DNA of 37,385 nt, from positions 1 through 37,385 of the forward strand of contig RWJK01001631.1 in NCBI GenBank assembly GCA_004335835.1, given 5' to 3'. A model generated the notes under the pieces. It saw only the letters and a program-made list of their open reading frames with translations, did not search any database and was not told the DNA's origin. The stretch is from Scenedesmus sp. ARA3. Taxonomy: Eukaryota > Chlorophyta > Chlorophyceae > Sphaeropleales > Scenedesmaceae. This document shows positions 10,678 to 21,958 of the stretch, in pieces. The number at the start of each line of letters is the position of its first letter. Position 1 is the first letter of the stretch. The position numbers and the translations under genes were made by a program.

Positions 10678-12103
10678 ATGGTCACTCCAGGCTGCCCCAG
10701 CGCGCTCAGCGGGCAGAAAGTGCTCAGTAATGGTAAGCGTCGTTGTTGAAGCAGTTTAGAACTGCCGTGAAGCTGCAGTGTCGTCACTTTCATCACGCTA
10801 CTGCTGCTGTTGCAGGGACCCTCGCATGCAGGACTCAAGCCAGCAGGCGCAGTACTGGCAGCAGCAGCGCGCTCAGTCGCACTCGGCAGCCATATAACGA
10901 AGTATCAGAGTTCTCACCAGCGGCAAAAGGCGAGCAGCTGCAGGAATGGGAAGCAACTCCCTCCGACACTCCGCTGCCAAAGCTCCAACCTATTAGCAGG
11001 ACTCTAGCCAGGGAGCTGTTGCGGGAGCAGCGCCTCAAGAAGCGCCTCAAGCAGCAGATAGGCCTGCTGCAGCGGCAGCTGCTGCAGCATGGAGACTCTC
11101 AAACGGCCCTAGCCAGCAACAACCCCGGCAGCGCTGTCAGCAGCAGCAGCAGCAGCAGTGGTGTGCAGCTGTATGAGCAGTGGAGCGAAGACCCGCTGTT
11201 CTCTGCAGCCACCCCACCCTCGCTGGAGCAGCTGCAGCGCAAGCTGGTGCATGTGCAGCGGCAGCTGCTGCAGGCCAGCAGCGAGAGCCTTGCAGACATA
11301 CTCACAGGTCGGTTTTTGTTGCAACTGCAAACACAAAGCATAGCTGCAGGCGTACTGCATGCATGCAGCGCGTGGCATCTGACAATGTCATTGGCAGGCC
11401 TGGGGGCATGTTTTCTTGCAAGTGCCAATTCAAAAGCAAAAGCAGCTGTTGTGTATCTGAAAGGCTCACACAGCAATTTTGTACTGCGTGCCTGAGTGCT
11501 CTCCATGCTTGCACAGCACTAACAAGCTCACTGATGTCCACTGGATCAGCCCTGTAAACTTGCTTGCTGGCCAACCTTTCTGCTTCTGCCGTGTCTGCCT
11601 GCAGTCACCACTCGCTTGCAGGACATGGCCACCTGCCTAGAGCTACCCTTAGACCTCGTAGTCCCCATGGTGGCGCGCCACGAGCCGCTGCTGCTGCAGC
11701 CGCTGCAGCAGCTGCCGCCGAGGCTCTCCTTTCTCTCCTCAGCTTTACAGCTACCCCCTCGCAACGCAGCAGAGCTGCTAGCATCCTCCTCGCCGCAGCT
11801 GTTAGCCACTCCGCTGCAGAAGCTACAGTCAAACCTAACACAGCTGCGGCGTGTTTTAGGCAGCCGAGGTTTAGATGCGGTTGAGCTCTTGCAGGAAAGG
11901 CCCGACCTGCTGGCACAGAGTCCTGCAAGCATTGAAGCAAAGCTTGAGAGGCTGCCTGGGGCGCTGAGCATGAGCAGGCAGCATGTGAGGCAGCTGGTGG
12001 CAGAGCGCCCGCAGCTGCTGAGGCGCACAGTGTCCACGCTCGCGCAGAGGTGAGAGTGGGGCCGGCTGGTGTCGGGTTTGACGAAATAACAAGCGTTGTG
12101 CAG

Positions 12104-12140
<37 letters not shown>

Positions 12141-13219
12141 AAGGCCCTCAGTGTGTACGCTGGCGCAGAGGTGAGGACGCTGTGTCCAGTCCGGATGAGG
12201 GGTGTTGTGCAGTCTGCTTTTTGTTGCGGCTGGAGAAGGCAGCAGCCGGTCTTCTTTGCACAGCTCTGTGCATCTTGCAGCAGCACTTCCTGCAACTCTC
12301 CTTGCATGTCCTGCTGCTCAGCTGGCGCCACATTTCATGCAGCTGGCTGAAAGTCTGCCACTGCCTGTTGCCACTGCTGCTGCTGCTTTTGCTGATTCCC
12401 CGCAGGTACCGCGCGCTGTGTGCGTTGTTTGCTATCCCTGACTCCTTTGTGGAGGAGTTTGTGCTGCAGGAGCCGCAGCTGCTGTGCCTGTCAGCACCTA
12501 CACTGAAGGCCAAGTTTGACTCGCTGCTGGTCAGGTGAGGCCAGGAATGACTTGCTGCTTGTCAGAATATGGTTATGGAATGTTTGACTTGCTGCTGTGC
12601 CTGTCAGCACCCACCCTTAAGGCCAAATCTGAGTCGCTGCTGGTCAGGCAAGGCTTGCTGCAGTGGCAGCACAGCAGTGCATGGGTTGAGCAATTGTTGT
12701 AGAGAGCCTCCTAGGCACACAGAGAGGCAGACAGGCAGGCAGGCAAAACGAGTAACAGCTGCTGCGCAGCAGCTGCTTTAGGCAGCTGCTTTGTGGCAGC
12801 TGCACAGGGTGCAGTGAGCACGAGGAGCTGTGTTGCAGCAGTGCTTTTTGCTGCACTGGGCAGACATGAAGGAGCTCACTGCAGCTCTTGCACCATCAGA
12901 GGACAGTTCTTTCTGCCTGCAAATGCAGCGCCACCCTGCTGTACTTGACACTGAATGTGTGTTGCTGTTGCAGGTATGGCGCCTTCTCAGACGATGTGGT
13001 GGACATGGTGCTGGTCGATCCAGCAATGCTGCTCAACGCGGACCCTGCAACAGCACCCAAGGCTCCCACGGTCAAAGCCAGCCGAAAGAAGCAGGCGGCA
13101 GCAGCAGCAGCTGCTGCTGCTGCCTTGCAGGAGAGCTCCCTCGGCAGCAGCAGCAGCACTGCAGATGATTATAGCTCTGCAAATTCAGATGCAGACGTAG
13201 CAGGGACAGCAGCAGCAGA

Positions 13220-13263
<44 letters not shown>

Positions 13264-13441
13264 GTATGAGTGAAGAAGAGGAGCAGCAGGCAGCACTAGA
13301 GCCGTGGCAGCTGGTGCTGCAGCAGCGGCAGGAGAAGCAGCGCGCTGCACGGCAGCGGCAGCGGCTGCGGCGCCAGATGCAGCAGCAGCTGCAGCAGCAG
13401 TGGCTGGCTGGAGGCGATGTGGCAGCAGTGCCTGAGCAGCT

Positions 13442-13479
<38 letters not shown>

Positions 13480-14270
13480 CGTACCTGCCGCTTGGCAGCA
13501 TGCCTACTAGCCGCCAATCGCCTGTGCGGCAGCTGCTGGCATTTGCTGCTGCTACAGGCTTAAGTGCTGCTCAGGCGGTGCAGCTCTGGCAACAGGAGCC
13601 GGCACTAGCGCAGCTACCGACAGCACTTGTTTCTGCACAGGTCTCTCGGCTGTCAGCTGCACTAGGCCTAGGTAGGCCAGGGGCAGCAGCAGCAGTAGCT
13701 GCCAGCAGCATGCGGGGGTCTGCAGCAGCAGCGGGCGGCTGGCAGGCATTCGCAAGCAGCAGCAGCAGCAGCAGCAGGCCTGTCCTGCAAGTGCTGGTCA
13801 AAGAGCCTGGCCTACTGATCTTGCCGCCTGGTCAAATGCAGGTCAACATGCAGGGCTTAGCCGACCTGCTGTCTCTAGACCTCCATGCTGGCCTCATGCC
13901 GCTGCTGTGGCAGCAGCCAGGACTGCTACAGCTAGCCCCTGAGCTAGCTGAGTATCGACTGCAGCACCTGGCAGGCTTGCTACAGCTCAGCGTGCCAAAA
14001 ACCTTGGGTTTAGTCTTGCAGGAGCCTCGGCTGCTAGTTGAGCGGCCGGTGCTGCTGGCTGCTCGGCTAGGGAGTTTGTGTACGCTGCTGAGTGTGCAGC
14101 GTGGTGTGGCGAGCGAGTGCGTGCTGCGGGAGCCGCTGCTGCTGTGTGTGGATGATGATGAGTTGCAGCAGGGCTGGCTGCAGCTGTGTGGGCGGGTGGG
14201 CGGCTGGGCGCCTGATGCTGTGGATGTGGTGCTGGCTGACCCTGCTGCTCTGCTGCGGGGAAGCTTCTGA
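10678..14270 (+). CDS. mTERF-family organelle gene-expression protein
   Basis: Five exons join in phase: 10678..10732, 10816..11307, 11605..12049, 12406..12534, 12974..14270 (805 residues). mTERF proteins are helical-repeat nucleic-acid binders acting in mitochondria or plastids on transcription, termination or RNA handling. The repeat signature is a Pro-x-Leu-Leu at the end of ~30-residue helical units: HEPLLLQP, SSPQLLAT, RPDLLAQ, RPQLLRR (exon 3), EPQLLCLS with LKAKFDSLL (exon 4), EPGLLIL, QPGLLQL, EPRLLVERP, EPLLLCV and DPAALL (exon 5). The N-terminus (MVTPGCPSALSGQKVLS, then Arg/Ser-rich) looks like a transit peptide. A Ser/Gln/Ala-rich insert splits the repeats in exon 5 (residues ~390-545). 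Several introns and the 3' flank hold copies of adjoining exon ends. Which organelle is served cannot be told. Confidence 0.85.
12141..12180 (+). repeat. Copy of mTERF exon 3 end with donor, inside intron 3
   Basis: The exon 3 end (12031-12049, GTGTCCACGCTCGCGCAGAG before GTGAG) recurs at 12151-12170 as GTGTGTACGCTGGCGCAGAG, again followed by GTGAGG. Spacing is 121 bases and a CTG run lies between the copies. Use of the second donor would pass an in-frame TGA right after the first donor. Confidence 0.65.
12541..12655 (+). repeat. Copy of mTERF exon 4 end, inside intron 4
   Basis: The exon 4 end from GCTGCTGTGCCTGTCAGCAC to CTGCTGGTCAG|GTGAGG (about 12480-12534) recurs at 12591-12647, 113 bases on, with several substitutions. 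Its donor is changed to CAG|GCAAGG. A shorter piece, GACTTGCTGCTTGTCAG, is at 12549-12565. These look like decaying partial duplications. Confidence 0.65.
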
Positions 14271-14820
14271 AATTGAGGTATTAGGACATTTTCAGCCAGT
14301 GCTAGTGTAGGGGCTTGCATCTGTTGACAGAGAGGTTGCATTATGCTTGTCAGCGGGCGAGCACAGTGATCGCTGTGGGGGCGGGTGAGCTTGATGCTGA
14401 GGACGTGGTGCTGGCTGCCCCTGCGGCTGTCGGCTTGTGAGCTTGAAATGTTTACGATGATGCGTGAGTTTGTGTAGCGAAGTGTGGATTCAGAGTCGTT
14501 CACAACGTCGTACTGCAATGTTTGTCTCTGCAACTCTCTATACTGTCGTGGGGACCAGGTATCAGTACTGAGAGACGTCTCGGAGGCGCGTTGTCACCAT
14601 GCCAGCCCTGTGCTGTCCGCTCAAATCGGCCCCGCAGGCATCGGCACAAATAATCATGGAACAATCTGCAAAGTTGACTTGTGACAAATTGACTTTAGTT
14701 TGGTTTTCTGGTATGATCGAGCGTGGCGTAATTTGAAGTGATCGGTTGATCCAGCTGATCCACTGAACACCTTTCTGCAAGGCCGCCCACCACAGCCCAC
14801 CAGCACACCGATGACCTTTT
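14271..14820 (+). other. mTERF 3' flank with a decayed copy of the gene's last coding segment
   Basis: At about 14350-14440 the sequence repeats the end of exon 5: GGGGGCGGGTG, then CTTGATGCTGAGGACGTGG and TGCTGGCTGCCCCTG, matching the coding bases near 14187-14250 with changes and small gaps. No good reading frame remains. The rest of the stretch shows nothing recognisable. Confidence 0.5.
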
Positions 14821-14944
14821 CATGAATAACACTTTCAGTAATACGTTAAGCACGTATAGTCTGCTAGATATTGTCTCCGTGAGTTGTTATGCGCAGTTTC
14901 GCACTGACGTGATAGGAGTGCGGGCTGCAGGAAAGGTGCAGTTG

Positions 14945-15065
14945 TCCTCGCTGCAAAAAGCAGGTTTCGAACCTACGGTTCCCACATTTGCGCGGCCGAA
15001 CATAGGTGCCTAACGCCCCTCCTGTCGGCCTTGCCAGGTACTTCGTGGTGTTCCCCGCTACGCTC
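14945..15065 (-). mobile_element. Possible tRNA-derived (SINE-like) element
   Basis: On the minus strand there is a perfect T-arm: stem GTAGG/CCTGC around loop TTCGAAA (plus positions 14976-14960), holding a box-B-like GGTTCGAAACC, followed by TTTTTGCA. About 60 bases upstream is TGGCAAGGCCG, an approximate box A. The rest does not fold into a full cloverleaf (no clear D arm, position 8 not T), so it is not a working tRNA by eye. A tRNA-derived SINE or other dispersed repeat is possible. Confidence 0.3.
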
Positions 15066-15153
15066 AGAGGGCCAATTTGCAGCGTACATACACCATCACT
15101 TGACCTTCTTGCCTGGAACGAATGTTGACCTCTCTGCAAGGCCATATGTCAAG

Positions 15154-15158
15154 TTACA
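15154..15158 (-). terminator. Possible TGTAA polyadenylation signal of gene A
   Basis: Plus strand TTACA, read TGTAA on the minus strand, about 570 bases after the gene A stop at 15724. The only plus-strand TGTAA nearby (15274-15278) could serve the convergent mTERF gene. Confidence 0.35.
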
Positions 15159-15329
15159 CACACAGAGGGACTTTCTGGGGTGAGTCTCCTTGAGTGACAG
15201 CCTGTTTTGCTGAGTCATCTGCGACGTTCCAGAATTTCGGGTGTTCGTTGCAACGTAGTTGCCTGTGCACACCGTGTAACCCCTCTTCTTGTTGACCTCT
15301 CTCAATCTTGTGGCTATCGGGATTCTCAA

Positions 15330-15723
15330 GATACGTGAACTGAAAGGCAAGTGACAAATGACAAGTGACTCACTTTCTAAGCTTAGTCACTTAAGTGACT
15401 CTCTCTCTTCTGCCTTCCCTGTAAAAGTTCTCTCATTGCAGCTCCTGTACACACATCTTCATAAGCCGGGAAGCCACCGGCAGCCCTGCCAAGTGACACC
15501 AGCAGTGTACACCGTGTACTGCAGTGACTGCAGTGTCACCAGGGTCACTGTCACTAGTGACCACACTGTGAGGTTCATGCACCAACAACACACAGCTTCA
15601 CAAGCCAGGCAGCCACCAGCAGCCTGGCTGCCAAGTGACACCAGTGTCATCAGCGCCACTGTCACAACTAACCACAGTTTCAAGTTCGCGCATCAACACC
15701 GCATAGCTATGAAAGCCATAGCA
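15330..15723 (-). repeat. Tandem copies of gene A's 3' end, rich in GTGAC/GTCAC
   Basis: The last coding bases of gene A (minus, around 15757-15724, encoding GCRWLPGM-stop) recur twice downstream. Plus-strand landmarks are CCAGGCAGCCACC at 15731, CCAGGCAGCCACC at 15605 and CCGGGAAGCCACC at 15466, i.e. spacings of 126 and 139. Between them lie dense GTGAC/GTCAC words and short palindromes such as CACTAGTG and GTACACCGTGTAC, and AAGTGAC repeats at 15345-15400. No further gene is evident. Confidence 0.6.
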
Positions 15724-16951
15724 TCACATCCCAGGCAGCCACCGGCAACCTGGCTGCACCTCAATGCCATGCCGCGCACAGAACTGCCGCCGCCCTTGCA
15801 CCTGCTGCGCTGCAGCCAGCGCCAGCGGCAGCAGCAGCGCAGCGCAGTAGCGCGGCAGCAGCCAGTGCAGCAGCATGCCGTGCTTCAAGCAGCCTGCTAT
15901 GTTGATCAGCACATCAGCTGCCAGCAGCGGGCAGAACCAGCGGAACGGCACCTGCAGGGCAACAACACAGAGATAGTAAGCGGTCAGCAACCGTGCGCGG
16001 GCAAAGGCAAAGAGAACATGTGTGCTGTCCGATCAGCACGTCAGCTGCCAGCAGCGGGCAGAACCAGCAGAATGGCACCTGCAGGTCAATAACACCACGT
16101 GTGTGTGCACAGAGACAATGACGTGTCGGATATATTGACAGCGAGCCAAGACACACAGGGTGAAACATACTTGATGTTTCACGCATACACAGTGCACTGC
16201 ATGCGGATTCAGCTCAGGCAGCTGGCATGCACACACCGCACTCTCAGGCACTGTGATGGCAGCCACGCACGACAGTTCGCGGCAACGTGCCAAGTGCTGA
16301 CAGTGATTTAACACAGCAGAGCTTGTGTCTCAGCAAGTGAGCTGCTGAGGAGCAGTTCTGGATCTACAGATCCTAGATCTAGATGTAGAGCTAGTAAGCG
16401 CATTGTCGTCACCTGGCGCACGTATGCTTTCACAGCAAACCCAAAGAGGACCCCAAAATCTTCTGCCAGCCCCCGCTGCCTCCACATGTCACATATCCAA
16501 TACCCAATCACCAGTAATTTGTCGCTCACCTGGCGCACGTAGGCCTTGACAGCAAAGCCAAACAGGACACCAAAATCTTCTGCCAGTCCCCGCTGCCTCC
16601 AATACTTGATCACCATAGCTGGCTGCACAATGCCAGGAGAGCCAGCAAGCACCAGCAGCAGCCAGGCCAGCACTAACAGAGTCCAACACAGCAGCAGCTG
16701 CTGCTTCAGCCGGCCGGCGGCCGCCAGCGCTGCTGCTGCGGGTACTGCCGTTACTGGGTTTGCAGCGGCATTGCTGCTGCTGCTGCTGCTGCTAGCTGCA
16801 AGCGTTTTACGGGTGTGAGCTGCTTCATGCTGCTGCACTGCAAGTAGCTGCCTTGCAACCCTCCAGCGAAGAAGCTGCACAGCCAGGGGACCCGCCACTG
16901 CGACAAGAGTTACAATGAGCTGACTCCTAAACAGTAGATCTGGACTGACAC

Positions 16952-16998
<47 letters not shown>

Positions 16999-17499
16999 CT
17001 GCTGCCTCTTGCGTGGTAGCATCCTAGCCCCATGGCAGCAGCATACAGCAGTGAGGCTGCATCCATTGCCTTTGAGCTGCTGAATGCAGCTGCCTGGTAG
17101 CGCTCTTCAAGCTGGCTGGCTGTGAAACCCCACAGAAGTGAGGAAGCAGGCACAGTAGCGCTTGCTGCAGCACCACCCACAGGGGTCTGCACAGCCGCTG
17201 CTGAGGAAGTAGGATACTGCTGCTGCTGTTTCCCTGTTGCTGCCTCTGCTGCTTTTGCATCGAGGGGATCGCAGCAGCTGACACAATCCAGTGGCCCGTT
17301 GCCGCCGGAAACTGATTTGCTGTGCACTGCAGAGCTTGCTACAGGCCTGCTGCTGCCAGCTGTGGCAGCAGCACCGGCTGCTGCTGCTGCCTCTGTTGCG
17401 CAGTCCACCAGCAGCTGCATTGTCGCCCACATGCCACAAGCTGCCAGATGTGTCAACAGCTGCTGCAGCACTGCACGCACACCTTCTGGCAGCTGACCC

Positions 17500-17539
<40 letters not shown>

Positions 17540-17773
17540 GTGTTGGTTTCAGCCAGCTGCTGGTGTCCTGACATGCTGACAGCACATATGCAATGTCTGT
17601 TGTCAGTGGGCCGAGTGTCTGTGCCCAAGCAGAGCTCAGGCTGCAAGCTGCATCTGCCTCATCTGCTGCTGCTGCTCCTGCTGCTGCTGCCTGCTGCCAG
17701 TGCTGCTGCAGCTCCGCAGCAGCTACTGCCGGCAGCACCAGTACTGGCATGAGCAGCAGCAGTGCACTGCTGG

Positions 17774-17833
<60 letters not shown>

Positions 17834-17925
17834 CACCATCAGGGCTGGCTGGCAGCAGCCCCACATGCAGCACGCCAGCCTGCAGCTGGGGCAGCGCAAC
17901 ACTGACAGCACAAGAGCACGCATGT

Positions 17926-17957
<32 letters not shown>

Positions 17958-18488
17958 CTGAACATGTGCAGCACTCAAGGAGCAACAGCAAAAACAGTCC
18001 AGGCACAGCTGTGCACCATGGGGGGTTCAGTATATGTCTGCTGTGCTTCCACAGCAAACACATTCACTGCACAGGTTGCACATGTATTTGCTGCCAGCAC
18101 GTCACAGATACAGCACAACAGTTGCGGCCGATCAAGATTGCCCCTGGCACGAACCCAAATAGCGATAGCTGCCACCACCAACGGCTGTGTTCTGCTGATG
18201 GCACAAAACAGGGCCACCCTCACCTGATGCTGCTGCCTTGCAGTACAGCTTCTTGGTCAATCACTGCTGATCCATCCTGGAATGCCACCAGTCTGCATCT
18301 CGGGCTGCTGCTGCTGCTGCCGTCTGCAGCTTTCCCCTTTGCATGCAGCTGCAGCTGCAATGTCACCTGCTGCTGCGGCTTGCCAGCCGTCAAGCAGGCA
18401 GGCTCGCAGCACCGCAGAGACACCGCTGGGAATGCACGGCTGCCATCACTGATGACAACTGCTGGTGCAGAAGAATCTGCCGGCATGG

Positions 18489-18523
<35 letters not shown>

Positions 18524-19714
18524 ACTGGTTCCTTGGTGCTTGCTGCTGCTGCTCCCACTGCCACATCCACATCAGGCAAGCCCTCCCCCAGGGACAGCAG
18601 CTGACCCACAACATTGGATAGCACCGCTGCCGCCATGCTGCTGCTGCTGCCGCCGCTGCAGTGCATTCCAGCCTCACAATCAGCTGCTGCCCAACTGTCA
18701 ACGCCAATGTCTTCCTTGTGCTCTCTGCTTGCTGAACTGCCACCCCCACCACCATCACCACCATCACTGGAGTTGCCATTGTCGCCACTGGCGGGTCTCA
18801 GCGTGAACACATTGGCCAGCAGCTGCACGCAGCCAGGGAAGCATGCAGCAGCGATGTATGCTGGACTGCTGCTGCTGCTACTGCAGCTGGTCAGACTGTC
18901 AAAGCTGGAGCTGAGGCAGCTGGTGAGGGCGGGGGCCAGCAGGGGCACGTTGCTGTGGGCGGTGTGCACCTGTTGTGAGGGCCAGACGCGTTCAGTAACA
19001 CAAGAATGGCAGCAGCGAGGAATGAGGCAATGCAGGGCACCAAAGAACACAGGCAAGGGAAGGAATGGCAGCTGTCAGCTGCTGTTCACACAGTGACTAA
19101 TTTCTGTGCAATCCCACCACACAGCGAGGGCAGCAACCCTCAGCAACCATAACAACACACCGCGTCAGTGGCACTAGCACCAACTGTCCACCCCCACCCA
19201 CCTTGATGCTTGCCGGCAGTGCAGCCGCCATGCTGCTGTACGCCGGCAGGCCTGCTGGGCTTGGATCCGCGGGGGCAGCAGCAGCAGCGGCAGCAGCCAG
19301 GAACACGGCAGCAGCAGCCTCCTGGCCCAGCAGGCTGCTGATGCCAGGCAGCAGGCCAGACAGATGGCTGCTGCTGCTGCTGCCACTTAACCAAGAGGAG
19401 TGATTCGCTGCTGCTACTGCTGCTGCTGTGAGTGCTGGTGCCGCTGCCAGGTTCATGCTGCTCTCTATGTCTGCCAGGAACTGCTCAGCTGCAGAGTCGC
19501 GGCGGACATACTGCCCATTGCTTCTGCTGCTGCTGCTGCTACTGCTGTTGGTGGTGGTGGCAGCCACAATGTTGTCTGCGGCAACATCATCATCACTGAA
19601 CTGCTCCTCCTCCTGCTGCTGCTGCTGCTGTTTGTCAACGCTGGCCGTTGCCGGACTCGTATTGATGCCAGCGCATGAGCTGTTGCTGAACACTCCTGCA
19701 GATGAGCTGCTTTC

Positions 19715-19750
<36 letters not shown>

Positions 19751-19900
19751 CTGGTGATGTTGTCCAGTTGCAAACCCATGTGCAGCCGCCTTCATTCGCT
19801 CATATGCTGTGCGCTGCTGCTGCTGCAGCCTCACCACTCCCAGTGTGGGCAGCAGCACCACACACAGCAGGCTGAGCAGCAGCTGACCAGGCTGCACCCA

Positions 19901-19960
<60 letters not shown>

Positions 19961-21535
19961 GGTGGCACTGTGTACAGCTGCCAGCCTCAGGGTGGTGCCA
20001 TAGACGAGCAGCCACTCGCAGACGCTGCAGGCCAGGTGCAGCGGCAGTGGCAGCTGCAGCAGCACACACGGACAGGCAGACACACAGATAAGCCGCTGCG
20101 GAGCTGCTGAGGCTAGGGCGACTCGCTTTTAAAAAGCTGGTGATGCAAGCACCACAGCGGTGATTAGCACAGCAAGATAGTACGAGGCAGAGTGCTGATT
20201 GCAGGCAGTTCACAACAATCTTGCTGCAGCAGTTGGCACATTGTGTGTGTGTAACACTGCCATGTGCGTGCTGCAAGAGGTTCTTGCCGTTGCTGTGCGC
20301 TTCATCCTTACAGAGCCCAGCACAGAACAGCAGCCACTGGCAGCAACAAGCTTGCAGCACACATAGTAACCTCTCTAACTTCTGCCATTACATCAACTTC
20401 AGCTTCAGCAATAAGAGTGATGAAGATATCTATGTAAATAAGAGTAACCATTCTATATGTTTGTGTAGCATGGCATAGCTTCACTCACCACCAGCATGTA
20501 TTGCAGCCATCCCTGGGACGCATACTTGCCAAAACTGCTGACCCCATGATACAGACTGCTGTGCGGCGCCCCTGCTGCTGCAGCAGCAGCAAGTGCAGGC
20601 ACCAGGCGCTGCAGCACGATGACAGCCTGCCGCAGGGCCGGCTGCTGCCACCAAGAAAAGGGGCGGTACCACCACACCCAGCCGCTGCTGCTGCTGCTGC
20701 TGCTGCTGGTTGTCGCTGCTGTAGCGGTGCTGTTGGTTGGGGCCTGTTGGATGCAGAAGGTGTTGCATTGGCCCTTACCACCTGCTGCACTGCATTGGCT
20801 GCTGGCACTGCTGCTACTGCTGCTGCTGCCGCTGTTGCTTGCTGCACCCTCAAGCTGCTCTTGTCTGCGCTTGCGTCCCGGTACTGCTGCTGCCACAGCC
20901 CGCCACATCCTTGGCAGGTGTGGCAGCGGCAGCGGCACCAGCAGCAGCAGCAGGAGCATGCTGCGTAGCGGTGGCATGACCGCAAGGAATGGATCACTGG
21001 CGATGAAACCAAAGCAGAATAATGTCACTGCAGCCTGTAATGGGAAGTTTAAGTGAGCAGAAGAGGCAGAAGAATCAGCAAGCGTTTGACCAAGCTGCAA
21101 GGGTAGTATGAATGCCAGCAAACTTCAAACAAATCATTGTCAATCAAACCAGGAGCGCAATGCAGCAGCAGTTAGGAGTGTGGGCGCCAGCACAGCGTGC
21201 ATTGCTTGTTCTGCTCGCCTTTGACATGCTGCTCAATTACATGCTGCTGCACAACATTGTGCCCAAGTACCCTGTCCTGCAACCTGCAAGGTGGTTGAAT
21301 ACTCAAAGCAGCATGCGCAGCAGTTTAACCACCTGCTTTGTATGCTGTCTGGTCGATGCAAAAGTGCACTACTCACCCATAACAAGCGCTGCAGAGGTCT
21401 GGCCACAGCAGCTGCTGCAGACAGTCCCGCCAGCAACACCCCATGCAGCTGCAGCAGAGGTGGCTTGGCGTCTTGCAGAGCAGCAGCTGGTGCGTCAGCA
21501 GCGCTGCATTGCTCTGTTCTGCCATATTGACCGTA

Positions 21536-21572
<37 letters not shown>

Positions 21573-21854
21573 AGGCGTGCTGGTTCAAGCAGTTCTGTAT
21601 GCTGCTGCCTGCAGATGTAGCTCCTCAACGCGGCTTGGTATGGTGCACTGCACTGCGTCTGTAGGTCAGGCTGCATGTTGGGCGCATGGCCTGCAGTCAG
21701 GTGCATGCAACTGCCCACGCCTGCCTGACATAGCTCCGGCAATGCCCTGCCAAAGAACACTAAGAAAGCAAGCGACATCACAATAGCGCAGCAAACCTCC
21801 CTGCCATACAGCTGCCGCGCCTGCCAGACAGCAAACGAAGGGAACTGCTGTTGC

Positions 21855-21934
<80 letters not shown>

Positions 21935-21958
21935 GTGGTGGTGGTTAGGGCTCAGCAT
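15724..21958 (-). CDS. Gene A: algal multi-pass membrane protein, family not recognised
   Basis: Six exons join in phase: 21958..21377, 21034..20489, 20053..19202, 18969..18224, 17901..16530, 15951..15724 (1,441 residues). Every junction is matched by its paralogue, gene B. The start was taken at the first ATG of the open frame, just before His4 and a 24-codon pure CAG run. Hydrophobic segments suggest membrane spans: CAIVMSLAFLVFF in exon 1, MLLLLLLVPLPLPHLP in exon 2, LLLSLLCVVLLPTLGVV in exon 3, LLLCWTLLVLAWLLLVLAG late in exon 5, and the last exon's CAALLLPLALAAA. Exons 4-5 carry a Ser/Ala-rich, probably non-cytosolic part with a beta-like LQAGVLHVGLLPA. Exon 5 has two in-frame donors. 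I know no named family that fits; transport or signalling roles would be guesses. Confidence 0.7.
16020..16078 (-). repeat. Extra copy of gene A exon 6 start with acceptor
   Basis: Minus strand: acceptor CCTGCAG then GTGCCATTCTGCTGGTTCTG from 16078, matching the real exon 6 start at 15951 (CCTGCAG then GTGCCGTTCCGCTGGTTCTG). Spacing is 127 bases. Similarity fades after GCTGATC, so splicing here would leave the frame of exon 6. Confidence 0.65.
16413..16646 (-). repeat. In-frame 117-bp tandem duplication of gene A exon 5 end and donor
   Basis: The exon end encoding WRQRGLAEDFGVLFGF and AVKAYVRQ is present twice. Copy 1 ends at 16530 (CAG|GTGAGC) and copy 2 at 16413 (CAG|GTGACG). The frame between them is open, so using the second donor adds 39 residues and keeps phase 0 for exon 6. 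Protein identity of the repeated block is complete over 24 residues while the DNA differs at synonymous positions. Confidence 0.75.
17779..17832. repeat. (CTG)18 run coding poly-Ser in gene A
   Basis: Eighteen uninterrupted CTG units on the plus strand, read as AGC (Ser) on the minus strand within exon 5 of gene A. A similar run of about 19 units at 19902-19958 codes poly-Ser in exon 3. Confidence 0.85.
21860..21931. repeat. (CTG)24 run coding poly-Gln in gene A
   Basis: Twenty-four uninterrupted CTG units on the plus strand, read as CAG (Gln) near the N-terminus of gene A. It is the longest pure triplet run I found in the window. The paralogue gene B has only a short Gln stretch at the same place. 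Confidence 0.9.
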
